A stretch of 64,000 bases of DNA from Mesorhizobium loti (GTDB lineage Bacteria > Pseudomonadota > Alphaproteobacteria > Rhizobiales > Rhizobiaceae). Where the stretch lies: assembly GCF_013170705.1 (NCBI RefSeq), contig NZ_CP033334.1:4193501-4257500 (forward strand), in the 5' to 3' direction. Below, piece after piece: positions 25,906 to 34,310 of the stretch; position 1 is the first letter of the stretch, and every line of letters begins with the position of its first letter. The notes below the pieces were generated by a model. It searched no databases, was not told the origin of the DNA, and was given only the letters and a program-made list of their open reading frames with translations. A program made the position numbers and the translations under genes.

Positions 25906-26930
25906 GAGTCGCCCGACACGTGTGTGAGCTCGTGAACGAAACCGTGAGAACGAACCGCCTCGACTAGCCGTCTGCCTCCGAAAGCTTCACTCGGGCTACA
26001 CACGCCCGTCTTGGCCGACGGAAGCAGTTCAAGGGCGTTGACCATGAATGGCGCCGTGATTCCGTAGATGTCGTTTCCCGCGGCAGTCACCCGTGTCGTG
26101 CCTCGCGGGTCTCGCACATCGACCACCACCGAAAAGGTGCTCTTCGAGCGCGTCTCGGAATCCACCGAGGAGGCCTGCGCGGGGTCAACTGACGCCAAAT
26201 CCTGGATGGTGCTGAGCGTCATCTTCACAGCGACTCGTTTCGTCGGGAGATGTCGCGGCACGGTCGCAATTTCAGAGCCAGGGTAATCGCTGAGAACCAG
26301 CGCCTTGCCGGCTTCAGGGCCGAAGTTGAACTCTTCGACAGCGCGGCTTGCGGCCACCTCCCGAAACGCACCCGATTCAAATGCCAACCGCTTCGTAGAT
26401 TGGAGCAAGCTTGACGTAAGTTGTGAGCCTCGCGTCGGGATCCAGCCATCCACCTTGTAGGCGATAATCACCTCTTCAATGTTTGGCTTACCTTTTGAGG
26501 CAACGTCGGCCAAGGCATCGCCAAGCCCGCCGAAAATGCCCATAACAGGCACCACGGAAACGCCGGCTTGCTTGGCCGCCGTGTTTAGCTCATCAAAAAG
26601 CCTCTTGGCCGCCAGCTGCTCGACGGCGTTTGGGTCAAGATAGTGGACCCTATTACGTATTGCGGCCGTCGCTATCGGTAGGCTGGTGTTGCTGTAGGGA
26701 CCAGCACAGTTCAGCACCGCATCAACGTTGTCCAGCATGCGATCGAGAGACGAGGGGTCGTCGATGTGCGCGGTGGCGGTATAGTTCCTCGACCCAAGGT
26801 TTCGGCTAAGCAGTGACAGAGCATCAGCATCCCGGCCGCACAGCACGGGTTCATATCCCCGCGTTACGAGTTCTCTGACCACAAGCGACCCTGTCAGGCC
26901 GTAACAGCCGTAAACTGCGATTCTCTTCAT
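25902..26930 (-). CDS. Saccharopine dehydrogenase-like NAD(P)-binding oxidoreductase
   Basis: A 342-residue protein. The Rossmann motif is IAVYGCYGLTGSLVVRELV at residues 4-22, followed by VLCGRDADAL and DAVLNCAGPYSNTSLPI, the pattern of trans-acting enoyl reductases and saccharopine dehydrogenase-like proteins. YLDPNAVEQLAAKRLFDELN and VVPVMGIFGGLGDALAD match the middle of that family. The substrate is unknown; relatives act on lipids. It lies 96 nt after an AhpD-like gene with an ECF41 promoter and is likely in the same sigma-controlled operon. Confidence 0.82.
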   Translation of the reverse strand: MKRIAVYGCYGLTGSLVVRELVTRGYEPVLCGRDADALSLLSRNLGSRNYTATAHIDDPSSLDRMLDNVDAVLNCAGPYSNTSLPIATAAIRNRVHYLDPNAVEQLAAKRLFDELNTAAKQAGVSVVPVMGIFGGLGDALADVASKGKPNIEEVIIAYKVDGWIPTRGSQLTSSLLQSTKRLAFESGAFREVAASRAVEEFNFGPEAGKALVLSDYPGSEIATVPRHLPTKRVAVKMTLSTIQDLASVDPAQASSVDSETRSKSTFSVVVDVRDPRGTTRVTAAGNDIYGITAPFMVNALELLPSAKTGVCSPSEAFGGRRLVEAVRSHGFVHELTHVSGDS

Positions 26931-27026
26931 GCCGGTTTCTGCACTGAAGGCTGGGGGACTCTGGACCCGCAGGCGACCCGCACCGGCGTAGCGGAGCGGG
27001 TCGGGTGCGGGATTGCTCGACGGGCG

Positions 27027-27488
27027 TCAGGCCGCTTGCGGGCGTGCGTCCGCTGTTGCTCTGAGGCCATGTCCGGCTGCCAGCCGGTTGAAGGTGTTAA
27101 GTACGCCAATCACCAAAGTGAGGCGCACATGTTCTTCGTCGGTGAACTGAGCCTTCACGAGCTGATATGCCTCATCCGTAACTCGCGCTTCAGCGACACG
27201 AGTCAGGGCTTCGGCCCAACCCAAGGCGGCTCGCTCTCGTGGGGTGAACACATCGGTGTCACGCCAAGCAACCACAAGATCCAGCCGGGGGTCGAGCGGT
27301 CCCTCCTTACGGGCCTCTGAATAGTAGAGCTGAAGCCCAGCTGCCGAGCCATTAATTTGAGACGTGCGGATCGCGACTAGCCGGACCAGGTCCTGTTCAA
27401 GGCCATTGTCGAGGAGCGTGCGGCCATAATCCATGAGTTGCTGCACGAGTTGCGGCGCAGCGACGAAAGGACTGATGCGAGTGGTCAT
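27027..27488 (-). CDS. AhpD-like carboxymuconolactone decarboxylase family protein lacking the redox cysteines
   Basis: A 153-residue paralogue of the protein at 23757, same length and order: LVRLVAIRTSQINGSAAGLQ matches LVKIRASQLNGCANCIN, and ALGWAEALTRVAEARVTDEA matches AFAWTEALTRLS. The CxxC pair is replaced by S-A-A-G, so the peroxidase reaction of AhpD is not possible in the usual way. It may bind a ligand or catalyse another reaction. Its promoter is a perfect ECF41 match, tying it to the sigma factor 3.7 kb away. Confidence 0.88.
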   Translation of the reverse strand: MTTRISPFVAAPQLVQQLMDYGRTLLDNGLEQDLVRLVAIRTSQINGSAAGLQLYYSEARKEGPLDPRLDLVVAWRDTDVFTPRERAALGWAEALTRVAEARVTDEAYQLVKAQFTDEEHVRLTLVIGVLNTFNRLAAGHGLRATADARPQAA

Positions 27489-27519
27489 GTGGTCTCCCTC
27501 TGTCTGGATGCGCTACCAA

Positions 27520-27546
27520 GACGATGCAGACCGCCCGAATGTGACA
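27520..27546 (-). promoter_or_regulatory. ECF41 promoter of the second AhpD-like operon
   Basis: The minus strand has TGTCACA, exactly 16 nt, then CGTC: a full match to the ECF41 consensus, 32 nt before ATG 27488. The distance to the start codon equals that at the other ECF41 promoter. Confidence 0.88.
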
Positions 27547-27642
27547 TGGGAACCAATTTTATCGCCTTCGCGTGCTGAGCCGACCTTCACAAAGGCTGAG
27601 AATAGCGCTGCAGCCGCCGGGCCCCGACTGTGTCCCAGCCAG

Positions 27643-28542
27643 CTAACGTCCGACGCGAACCGTTAAAAAGTCGATGAACGCCCGGAGCTGCTTCGGCATT
27701 TGTCTTGCGCTTGGGTGATATAGGTAAAAACCGTCGAACGGTGGCGTCCAGTCGGCAAGAAGGCGCACGAGCCGGCCTTCCTCAACCCGTTCTCTTGCCT
27801 CCACGTCGAGCAGATAGGCGAGACCAAGCCCTTGCTCCGCTCCCGTCAGCATCATGGCCGTATCGTTTGAGATAAGGGGGCCTTCAACGTCGACCTCCAG
27901 GGTCTCACCGGCCCGTTCGAACTCCCAGCGATATACGTTCATGGCTCCTGGCCAGCGGAAGCGGATGCATGGGAATCGGTGTAGGTCGCGGGGACTTTCC
28001 GGACCGCCCAACCGCTTAATAAGGTCTGGGCTCGCGACTACCATAGATTCGCGTCGGCCGCCGATACGAACTGCCACCATGTCTTTTTCGAGGGTCTCGC
28101 CGAGACGAATACCAGCATCAAATCGGCCCGCGACGATATCAGAAAGGACGTCTTCAATGGTGATGTCGAGCGTCACGGCTGGATGAGCGTCGTGAAACCG
28201 TTTCAGATGTGGCCCCAGTAGGTACATCGCAGCAACACGCGAGATGTTAAGCCGCAGCAAACCACCAACTTCGCCCGAAGTGCTGGTCAGTTCGGCTATG
28301 GCCTGATCAAATCCGGCGAAGAGCGGTACGATACTATCGAGAAGTGCTTGGCCTTGTTTCGTTAGTGCGACGCTTCGCGTCGTGCGGTTGAGAAGCCGCA
28401 CATCTAAACGGGCCTCGAACTCGCGCATGCGCTGGCTCAACGCCGATGGAGAAATTCCCAGTGTCCTCGCGGCGCTAGAAAAACTTCCGTACTCGGCAAT
28501 TGCGGCGAACGCCTTGAGATCGGCAAACTCGCTCCCTCTCAT
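27643..28542 (-). CDS. LysR family transcriptional regulator
   Basis: A 299-residue LysR protein. HTH: FADLKAFAAIAEYGSFSSAA then LGISPSALSQRMREFEARLD (residues 5-45). Effector domain: GLLRLNISRVAAMYLLGPHL, DAGIRLGETLEKDMVAVRIG, and GLGLAYLLDVEARERVEEGR. It resembles the AaeR/PecT-like branch often divergent from oxidoreductases. Here it is divergent from an SDR gene across a 105-bp region with a palindrome at 28571, so it very likely controls that gene. Confidence 0.93.
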   Translation of the reverse strand: MRGSEFADLKAFAAIAEYGSFSSAARTLGISPSALSQRMREFEARLDVRLLNRTTRSVALTKQGQALLDSIVPLFAGFDQAIAELTSTSGEVGGLLRLNISRVAAMYLLGPHLKRFHDAHPAVTLDITIEDVLSDIVAGRFDAGIRLGETLEKDMVAVRIGGRRESMVVASPDLIKRLGGPESPRDLHRFPCIRFRWPGAMNVYRWEFERAGETLEVDVEGPLISNDTAMMLTGAEQGLGLAYLLDVEARERVEEGRLVRLLADWTPPFDGFYLYHPSARQMPKQLRAFIDFLTVRVGR

Positions 28543-28570
28543 TATGCATCATTTCCTTAAAGGTGCTATC

Positions 28571-28589
28571 AGATAATAGCGTATTATCT
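28571..28589. promoter_or_regulatory. Palindromic LysR-type operator between lysR and SDR genes
   Basis: AGATAATA-GCG-TATTATCT is a perfect inverted repeat with 8-bp arms. It contains a T-N11-A core as expected of LysR boxes and sits 28 nt from the lysR start. Confidence 0.65.
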
Positions 28590-28647
28590 TTTCAAACCAA
28601 GCGCGCAATTTTGCTTTCAAACCGTCGAAAGCAGGAGGACGATTGCG

Positions 28648-29250
28648 ATGAGAATCGTTGTGGTTGGGGCATCTGGGACAATCGGGCGCCCGCTATGCGC
28701 TGAACTCTCGAAGAGGCACGAGCTTATTACTGCCGCTCGTTCAGGCGGCGATGTGTCGGTCGACATCACTTCGGCGAAAAGTATCGAACAGATGTATCAG
28801 AAGATCGGACGTGTTGACGCTTGCGTCTGCGTCGCCGCCTCGGGCGCTCTAGATCGCTTTGCCGACCTAACTGAATCAGAATTACTTGAGAACATGCGTG
28901 GGAAGTTCTTCGGCCAAATTAATCTGGTATTGATCGGGCAACGTTACCTCGCCGACAACGGGTCCTTCACGCTAACGACTGGCATATTCGCAGACGAAGC
29001 TTGGCCAGGCGTTACCGGCGGCGCCGTCATAAGCGGGGGGCTGCATAGCTTTGTTCTGTCAGCGGCAATCGAGTTGCCGCGCGGGCTGCGCATCAATGCG
29101 GTAAGTCCTACAATGGTCGCCGACTCCGTGGAAGATTTCGGCCACCTTTTCCCAGGCATGGAACCAGTAGCGATGGAGCGGCTCATCCGAGCGTATGCCA
29201 ATTGCGTGGAGGGTGGTGAGACGGGCGGTATCATCAGAGCCTATCGATAA
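28648..29250 (+). CDS. Short-chain dehydrogenase/reductase
   Basis: A 200-residue small SDR. It opens RIVVVGASGTIGRPLCAELS (nucleotide-binding GxxGxxG-like motif), then ITAARSGGDVSVDITSAKSI (the Asp after the second strand), and CVCVAASGALDRF in place of NNAG. LRINAVSPTMVADS is the usual PG-loop strand. I do not find the standard YxxxK dyad, which is a weak point for catalysis, as in other short members of this branch. Paired with the divergent LysR gene. ATG 28648 follows GCAGGAGGACG. Confidence 0.88.
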   Translation: MRIVVVGASGTIGRPLCAELSKRHELITAARSGGDVSVDITSAKSIEQMYQKIGRVDACVCVAASGALDRFADLTESELLENMRGKFFGQINLVLIGQRYLADNGSFTLTTGIFADEAWPGVTGGAVISGGLHSFVLSAAIELPRGLRINAVSPTMVADSVEDFGHLFPGMEPVAMERLIRAYANCVEGGETGGIIRAYR

Positions 29251-29405
29251 TGCGAAGTAGAAATTGCCTGCTCCGTTGCGCCCGCGTCGCCGAGCAGCGA
29301 CAGCTAGTGCTCTAGATGTCCGTCAAGCCTTTGCCCCCGACAGTCTCAAGGCCGGCGGCTGCTAGCCATAGGGGTTTGCAAAAAGCCCCACTGCATGCCC
29401 TTGCT

Positions 29406-29636
29406 TCAACCCGATGGGCTTGCGCTGTGCTTAGATCTGGCAAACGCGCGATCTGTTGCGATGAACCTTTCGAGCATCGGAACTATCAGCCGGTTCGGAT
29501 CAATCGGCGAGCTGCCGTTTTCCCGCCCGAGTGCTTCACCGTAGGCGACTAAGTTCCGGTAAAGGGATGCCGGTACTTCCAAGGTCACCTTCACGGGCTT
29601 TTCGTCCGGAATTGGACCAAGCTTGAGCTTTACCAT
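29406..29636 (-). CDS. DUF2274 protein, end of the trb operon
   Basis: A 76-residue protein: KLGPIPDEKPVKVTLEVPAS then LYRNLVAYGEALGRENGS and LIVPMLERFIATDRAFAR. This is the ribbon-helix-helix-like DUF2274 protein that follows trbI in many Tn4371- and ICEMlSym-type elements. Its role in transfer is unknown. The 1-nt gap to trbI indicates coupling. It ends the conjugation module; the 150 bases beyond hold no gene I can support. Confidence 0.85.
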   Translation of the reverse strand: MVKLKLGPIPDEKPVKVTLEVPASLYRNLVAYGEALGRENGSSPIDPNRLIVPMLERFIATDRAFARSKHSASPSG

Positions 29637-29637
29637 G

Positions 29638-30846
29638 TTAGGCTCCGTAAGGCTCGAGTACCAGATCGCGGGTGACGATCACGCGAACCGGGAAGCCGGG
29701 CCGGATCGTGAGCGTTGGGGCAATGTTGAGCTGGCGTCGGACGATCTGCTGGCCAGCGTCGTTGATCGTGTCCTGGCCACCATTGCGGATCGCCTGGATC
29801 AGCCGGTCGTCGTCATTGGTGGCCAGTTCGGCGCCGACGCTGAGCAGCGTCGAAAGGCCGGCCGCCTTGGCGAGATCCCACCAGTGATAGTCGACGCCGT
29901 CCTGCAAGCCGGCATAGCCCTCGGCGTCGGCGCCGGGTTGACGCTCGAGCACGATGCTGCGGCCGTTCGGGAAGATCAGGCGGTTCCAGACCAGCAGCAC
30001 GCGGCTTTGCCCGAACTGGACGTTATTGTCGTACTGGCCGATGACGCGCGTTCCTTGCGGGATGAGCAGGATGCGGCCAGTCGGGCTGTCGTAAATGTTT
30101 TCAGTGACCTGAGCCGTGATCTGACCTGGCAGGTCGGACCGAATGCCGGTTATCAGCGCCGCCGAGATGACTGCGCCCGCCTGCAGGATGTTAGGCGATG
30201 CTGGCGCAGCGATCCGGTCGGCCGCAACAGTACGCCGGTCGACCGGGGCGTTGAGGAAGGCCTGCTGTCGTTCTTGCGTCGTAGGCGTCGCCGCCGGCGG
30301 CGCGAGGCCCAGGCTCGTGAGGTCGGGCTGCGCCAGGGGCGGAGTATTGGTCGCGACTGGCACGGCGTTGCGGGCTTCGGACGCTGCAAACAGCCGGCTG
30401 GTGCGCGCCGTCTCGATCTCCTGCAAACGGCGCTGCTCCTCCGGGCTCATGCCCGGTTGCGCCGGTGCCACGCCGGGCGTCGGCATGGGCTGGCCGCGGT
30501 TCTGAGCGCTGACGATCGGCCGGCCGAGATCGCCGGGTAATGGCGGCCCGAGCTGGGGCACGCCGGTATAGTCGCGCGGCAGGCCTTGAAGGCCGTCCGC
30601 CGTCGAGCGGTTGTCGGTCGAATAGAGCTCCTCGGGCGGACGGCCGCCATTACGCGTCTGCAGCGCATAGACCAGCGCGCCGCCGAGGCCGAGGCTCGCC
30701 ACCAGGCCGAGACCGGCGAGCACCTTGCGCGATAGTCGCGTGACGCGCGGCGCTTCGGCGCGCAACCGCATCGGCGCGGCCGCCGCCGGCGCTGATCCGG
30801 TCAGCGGCGTACCGGCTTCCTCTTCTTCGTTCGGCTCACCGTTCAC
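29638..30846 (-). CDS. trbI: Conjugal transfer protein TrbI (VirB10-like)
   Basis: A 402-residue bitopic protein that links inner- and outer-membrane parts of the mating channel. A single membrane helix is near residues 43-62 (LAGLGLVASLGLGGALVYAL), followed by a Pro/Gln-rich periplasmic linker. The conserved C-terminal barrel domain includes VISAALITGIRSDLPGQI, TGRILLIPQGTRVIGQYD and SVGAELATNDDDRLIQAI. The start overlaps trbG by 4 nt (ATGA). Confidence 0.95.
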   Translation of the reverse strand: MNGEPNEEEEAGTPLTGSAPAAAAPMRLRAEAPRVTRLSRKVLAGLGLVASLGLGGALVYALQTRNGGRPPEELYSTDNRSTADGLQGLPRDYTGVPQLGPPLPGDLGRPIVSAQNRGQPMPTPGVAPAQPGMSPEEQRRLQEIETARTSRLFAASEARNAVPVATNTPPLAQPDLTSLGLAPPAATPTTQERQQAFLNAPVDRRTVAADRIAAPASPNILQAGAVISAALITGIRSDLPGQITAQVTENIYDSPTGRILLIPQGTRVIGQYDNNVQFGQSRVLLVWNRLIFPNGRSIVLERQPGADAEGYAGLQDGVDYHWWDLAKAAGLSTLLSVGAELATNDDDRLIQAIRNGGQDTINDAGQQIVRRQLNIAPTLTIRPGFPVRVIVTRDLVLEPYGA

Positions 30847-31871
30847 GACGCTGGCCTCCCGTCGGTGCGGGTTATCCGGACGCGCTTCTGGGAGTCGCCC
30901 GAGCCGAAGCGCAGCTCGGCCGCCGCGAACAGCCGATCGACGACCATGTAGTTGTTGCGGACCCGGTAGTTGACGAGTTCGGACGTGTTGCCATCGGCGC
31001 CGACAACGAAAAGCGGCGGCATCTCGCCCTGACCGATACCCCGCGGAAACTCGATGAAGACCTGCCGGCCATCATCGTATGCGCGCAGCGGCCGCCATGC
31101 CGCGCGGTCGCCGCTTACCTCGTAGCGGAAGTTGATGCGCGAGAGATCGACGCCTGTCGCCACCGGCTGGGTCGCCGTCGCCTCGGCGTTTTGACGGCGG
31201 AGCGCGATGAGCTGGTCTTGCGGATATTGCCAGGAGACCGAGGCCATATAAGTGCGCTCGGTCGAGCGCAGCTCCATGTGGTACGTGCGCAAATTGGTGT
31301 TGATGACCAGATTGGTCATCAGCTCGGCGCGGGTGGGCTTCACCAAGATATGGACCTGAAGCGCCGCGCCGGAACCGCTCTGCGTGTCCCCGATGATCCA
31401 TCGGACCGTGTCGCCCGCGGCCACCGGTCCTGATCCCACCAGCTGCTCGCCAGGCTGGAGAGCGATGTCGGTGATCTGTCCGACGGCGGTGTAGACTTGA
31501 TAGAGCGCCCCTTGCGTGAACGGATAGACCTGCATGGAGTTGATGAAGCCGTCGCGCACTGGCTGGATGCGGGCGGCGGCGTTGGCCTGGTTGACGCGGG
31601 CCGTGGGATCGACCGGCTCGGCCCCACGCCTAGATTCCTCAACCGGCTTCATCTGGCCCGGCAACGGAAGCGGCTTCGGCAGCTCCACGACCTGGACCGG
31701 TGCCGGCGGGTCGGTCGTCTGTACGGCGACGGGGGCGTCGTCGTAGCTGATCTCGGGCGGCTTTTGCACCGTCGCGCAGCCGGCAAGCGCTGTCGCGGAA
31801 AGCAGTAAAGCCGCCAATGTGTGTGTACGGAAAGCCGGTTCTCCGGCTTTACGGAAAATCGGCATCGTCAT
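30843..31871 (-). CDS. trbG: Conjugal transfer protein TrbG (VirB9-like)
   Basis: A 342-residue protein that forms the outer-membrane collar with TrbI. The N terminus is a lipoprotein signal (LAALLLSATALAGCATVQ, with lipobox LAGC). The VirB9 domain spans YPFTQGALYQVYTAVGQITD, DTVRWIIGDTQSGSG and VFIEFPRGIGQGEMPPLFV to RVRNNYMVVDRLFAAAELRF. I chose ATG 31871 because it overlaps the trbF stop as ATGA; a frame start at 31892 would overlap trbF further. Confidence 0.94.
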   Translation of the reverse strand: MTMPIFRKAGEPAFRTHTLAALLLSATALAGCATVQKPPEISYDDAPVAVQTTDPPAPVQVVELPKPLPLPGQMKPVEESRRGAEPVDPTARVNQANAAARIQPVRDGFINSMQVYPFTQGALYQVYTAVGQITDIALQPGEQLVGSGPVAAGDTVRWIIGDTQSGSGAALQVHILVKPTRAELMTNLVINTNLRTYHMELRSTERTYMASVSWQYPQDQLIALRRQNAEATATQPVATGVDLSRINFRYEVSGDRAAWRPLRAYDDGRQVFIEFPRGIGQGEMPPLFVVGADGNTSELVNYRVRNNYMVVDRLFAAAELRFGSGDSQKRVRITRTDGRPAS

Positions 31872-32551
31872 TGTCCAAGCTCCCGTGACCAAGAAATTGC
31901 GTTGACGTAAATCCCCAGCGGGTTGGCGCGCAGCCGATCGGCGTTGCGGGGGACTTGGACGACGATGGTAAGGATCGCCGTCCAGCGGGTTGTTTCGGCG
32001 AGCTGGCCGTTCTCATAACGGCGCTCGATCCATGCGACACGGAAGCTGTCGGGAGACGCGCGGATGACGCTCGAGACGTCGACGGCGATCTGCTCGCGTC
32101 CGACCTTGGCAAAGGGATCGTTCGAGCGCGCATAGTCGTTGAGCGCCGCTGCTCCTCGGTCTGTCGTGAAGTCATAGGCGCGCAACCAGTTCTGGCGCAC
32201 GATAATCGCGTCCGCCGGGATCGAGCGGACTTGCTCGATGAAGCGCGCGAGGTGAAAGGCGATCTGCGGATCCGTCGGCTGGTAATCGGCCGTCGCCGGT
32301 GCGATCGCCTGCGCCTGACCGAGCCGATCGGTCTGAACCACCCAGGGAACGACCGTGCCACGGGCCGATTGCCAGACCAGTGCAGCCGCGAATTCCGCCG
32401 AGAGGAAGAGCGAGCCGAACGCCATGTAGCGCCAGTTGCGCGCCTGGACGCGTGCCGAGCCGATGCGGTCATCCCAGACCTGCGCGGCGCGCTGATACGG
32501 TGTTTCAGGCTCAGGAGCTTTTCCATAGTGCGTCGAGGGTCGTCGGAACAT
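31868..32551 (-). CDS. trbF: Conjugal transfer protein TrbF (VirB8-like)
   Basis: A 227-residue inner-membrane assembly protein. A membrane helix at about residues 40-60 (YMAFGSLFLSAEFAAALVWQ) is followed by the NTF2-like periplasmic domain, with HLARFIEQVRSIPADAII, QIAVDVSSVIRASPDSFRVA and TRWTAILTIVVQVPRNADRL, the usual final strand. It shares one nucleotide with the trbL stop (TGATG). Confidence 0.95.
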   Translation of the reverse strand: MFRRPSTHYGKAPEPETPYQRAAQVWDDRIGSARVQARNWRYMAFGSLFLSAEFAAALVWQSARGTVVPWVVQTDRLGQAQAIAPATADYQPTDPQIAFHLARFIEQVRSIPADAIIVRQNWLRAYDFTTDRGAAALNDYARSNDPFAKVGREQIAVDVSSVIRASPDSFRVAWIERRYENGQLAETTRWTAILTIVVQVPRNADRLRANPLGIYVNAISWSRELGQ

Positions 32552-33909
32552 CAGCGGTCACCTTCGGAGAGATTGATGGATGAGCCGCCGCCGTGGCTAT
32601 CGCCGCTGCGCACAGCATGGACGGTGGTCGAGACGGCGTGGCTCATCTGTTGGGAGCGCTTCATGCGGCGGGCCCAGGCGGGCGGCTGATCGGCGCCGCC
32701 CCCAGGGCTTGGAGCGGCGTCGTTGGCCGCTTCGCCGACGGTGCCCATGGTCGAGGAGCCCCCGGTTGCCTCGAAGGCGGATCGGGCTCCATCGGCGAAG
32801 CTGGAACGCATGCTCGACGACGCGCGCTCGGCGGCACGACGCAGAGGTGATATGGCCGCGGACCCGGCGCCCCGCGCTACGCCGCCCAAGCCGCCGGCCA
32901 CGCCCGAGGCGCCCGTCTGGCCTGCGGCGCCCAGGCTGTATGCGGTTGATGCGCCGCCTGCGAAGGCCGCGCTACCACGGGCTGCCGCGGCTGCACCGCC
33001 CGCTAGCGCCGCGCCGCCGGACGCGACAGCGCCAACCGTAGCGGCCCCGGCGGCCACCATGCCGCCAGCGGCAAGCCCGGTGCCGACTGCGGCACCTGCG
33101 CCGAGCTGCGGTCCGCCGGAGACGAGGCCATTAGCGATACCAGGGCCGAAGATGCCGAGACCGAGCAGCGTCAATGCCGCGAGCACGATCGCCATCGCTT
33201 CGTCGATCGTCGGCGTGCGACCGCCGAAGCCGACAGTGAATTCGGAGAAGAGGCTCGATCCGATACCGATGATCACGCCGAGAACCAGTACTTTGATGCC
33301 GGAGCTGATGACGTTGCCGAGCACGCGCTCGGCCATGAAGGCGCTCTTGCCGAAGAGGCCGAACGGGATAAGCACGAAGCCGGCGAGGGTGGTCAGCTTG
33401 AACTCGATCAGCGTGACGAAGAGCTGGATGGCGAGGATGAAGAATGCGAGCAGCACGAGCGCCCAGGCGAGCAGCATCACCGCGATCTGGATGAAGTTTT
33501 CGAAGAAACTCCAGTAGCCCATCAGGTCGGAAATGGAGTCGAGCAGCGGCCGCCCAGCATCAAGTCCGGTCTGTGCAACCTTTCCGGGCCTCATCATGTC
33601 GGCGATCGTGAAGCCGGTCCCGGACGCCTTGAGGCCGAGGCCCGCGAAGCTCTCGAAAATGATGCGGGCCAGGTTGTTCCAATTGCCGATCAGGTAAGCG
33701 AACACTCCGACGAACAGAGTCTTCTTGACGAGGCGCGCCATGATGTCGTCGTCGGCGCCCCAACTCCAGAACAGCGCGGCGAGGGTAACGTCGATCACGA
33801 TCAGCGTGGTGGCGATGAAGGCCACTTCGCCGCTGAGGAGGCCGAAACCGCTATCGATGTAGCGGGTGAAGACCTCCAGGAAGTGGTCGATAACGCCTGT
33901 GCCGCCCAT
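32551..33909 (-). CDS. trbL: Conjugal transfer protein TrbL (VirB6-like)
   Basis: A 452-residue polytopic channel protein. Five or more membrane segments in the first 290 residues include FIATTLIVIDVTLAALFWSW and VMLLAWALVLLAFFILAIQL, and the conserved FKLTTLAGFVLIPFGLFGKS lies between. The C-terminal third is a Gly/Ala/Ser-rich cytoplasmic tail with repeated GGAA and GAAG steps, normal for TrbL. It follows trbK by 4 nt. Confidence 0.95.
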   Translation of the reverse strand: MGGTGVIDHFLEVFTRYIDSGFGLLSGEVAFIATTLIVIDVTLAALFWSWGADDDIMARLVKKTLFVGVFAYLIGNWNNLARIIFESFAGLGLKASGTGFTIADMMRPGKVAQTGLDAGRPLLDSISDLMGYWSFFENFIQIAVMLLAWALVLLAFFILAIQLFVTLIEFKLTTLAGFVLIPFGLFGKSAFMAERVLGNVISSGIKVLVLGVIIGIGSSLFSEFTVGFGGRTPTIDEAMAIVLAALTLLGLGIFGPGIANGLVSGGPQLGAGAAVGTGLAAGGMVAAGAATVGAVASGGAALAGGAAAAARGSAAFAGGASTAYSLGAAGQTGASGVAGGLGGVARGAGSAAISPLRRAAERASSSMRSSFADGARSAFEATGGSSTMGTVGEAANDAAPSPGGGADQPPAWARRMKRSQQMSHAVSTTVHAVRSGDSHGGGSSINLSEGDR

Positions 33910-33913
33910 GATC

Positions 33914-34300
33914 TCAGCGCGCCTCGTTCGTGTGGGAGTCGATCGCCGGCGCGGTCTTGTCGACGGCCGGGTTGGGGGCAGGTGGAGGATTCTGTGGTTG
34001 CCCTTGCTGGCCGGGCGTCTGCGGCGCCGGCTGCGGTTGCAGGGCTTGCGACGGCTTCAGGAAGCGGTCGCGGTTGTCTGCCCACGCTTGGAGACAGGCA
34101 GGATCGTGGGTGCCGGCCTCGCCGAGCTGCTGGCAGCGCCGCAGCTCAATCTTGAGCGGGTCCGTGCCCGTTTCGGTCGCTGCGGCGACGTTGCGATAAA
34201 GTGGCGGTTCGTCCTTGCGGGACAGTTCGATGGCCGTCGCCGTGATTGCGAAGGTCACGAAGCCGATAGCGCCGAGACGTGCAAGGATCTTTCCGTCCAT
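33914..34300 (-). CDS. trbK: Putative entry-exclusion protein TrbK-alt
   Basis: A 128-residue protein with an N-terminal membrane segment (LARLGAIGFVTFAITATAIE), the conserved RRCQQLGEAGTHDPACLQAW motif with two cysteines, and a Pro/Gln-rich tail. This is the TrbK-alt family found between trbJ and trbL. Entry exclusion is known for RP4 TrbK; for this family it is an extrapolation. ATG 34300 gives the membrane segment right at the start. Confidence 0.88.
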   Translation of the reverse strand: MDGKILARLGAIGFVTFAITATAIELSRKDEPPLYRNVAAATETGTDPLKIELRRCQQLGEAGTHDPACLQAWADNRDRFLKPSQALQPQPAPQTPGQQGQPQNPPPAPNPAVDKTAPAIDSHTNEAR

Positions 34301-34310
34301 CGCCGCGCCC

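Noticed and set aside
26935..27020. GC-rich inverted repeats between the saccharopine-like and AhpD-like genes
   Set aside because: Imperfect and without a T run; too weak to call a terminator or attenuator.
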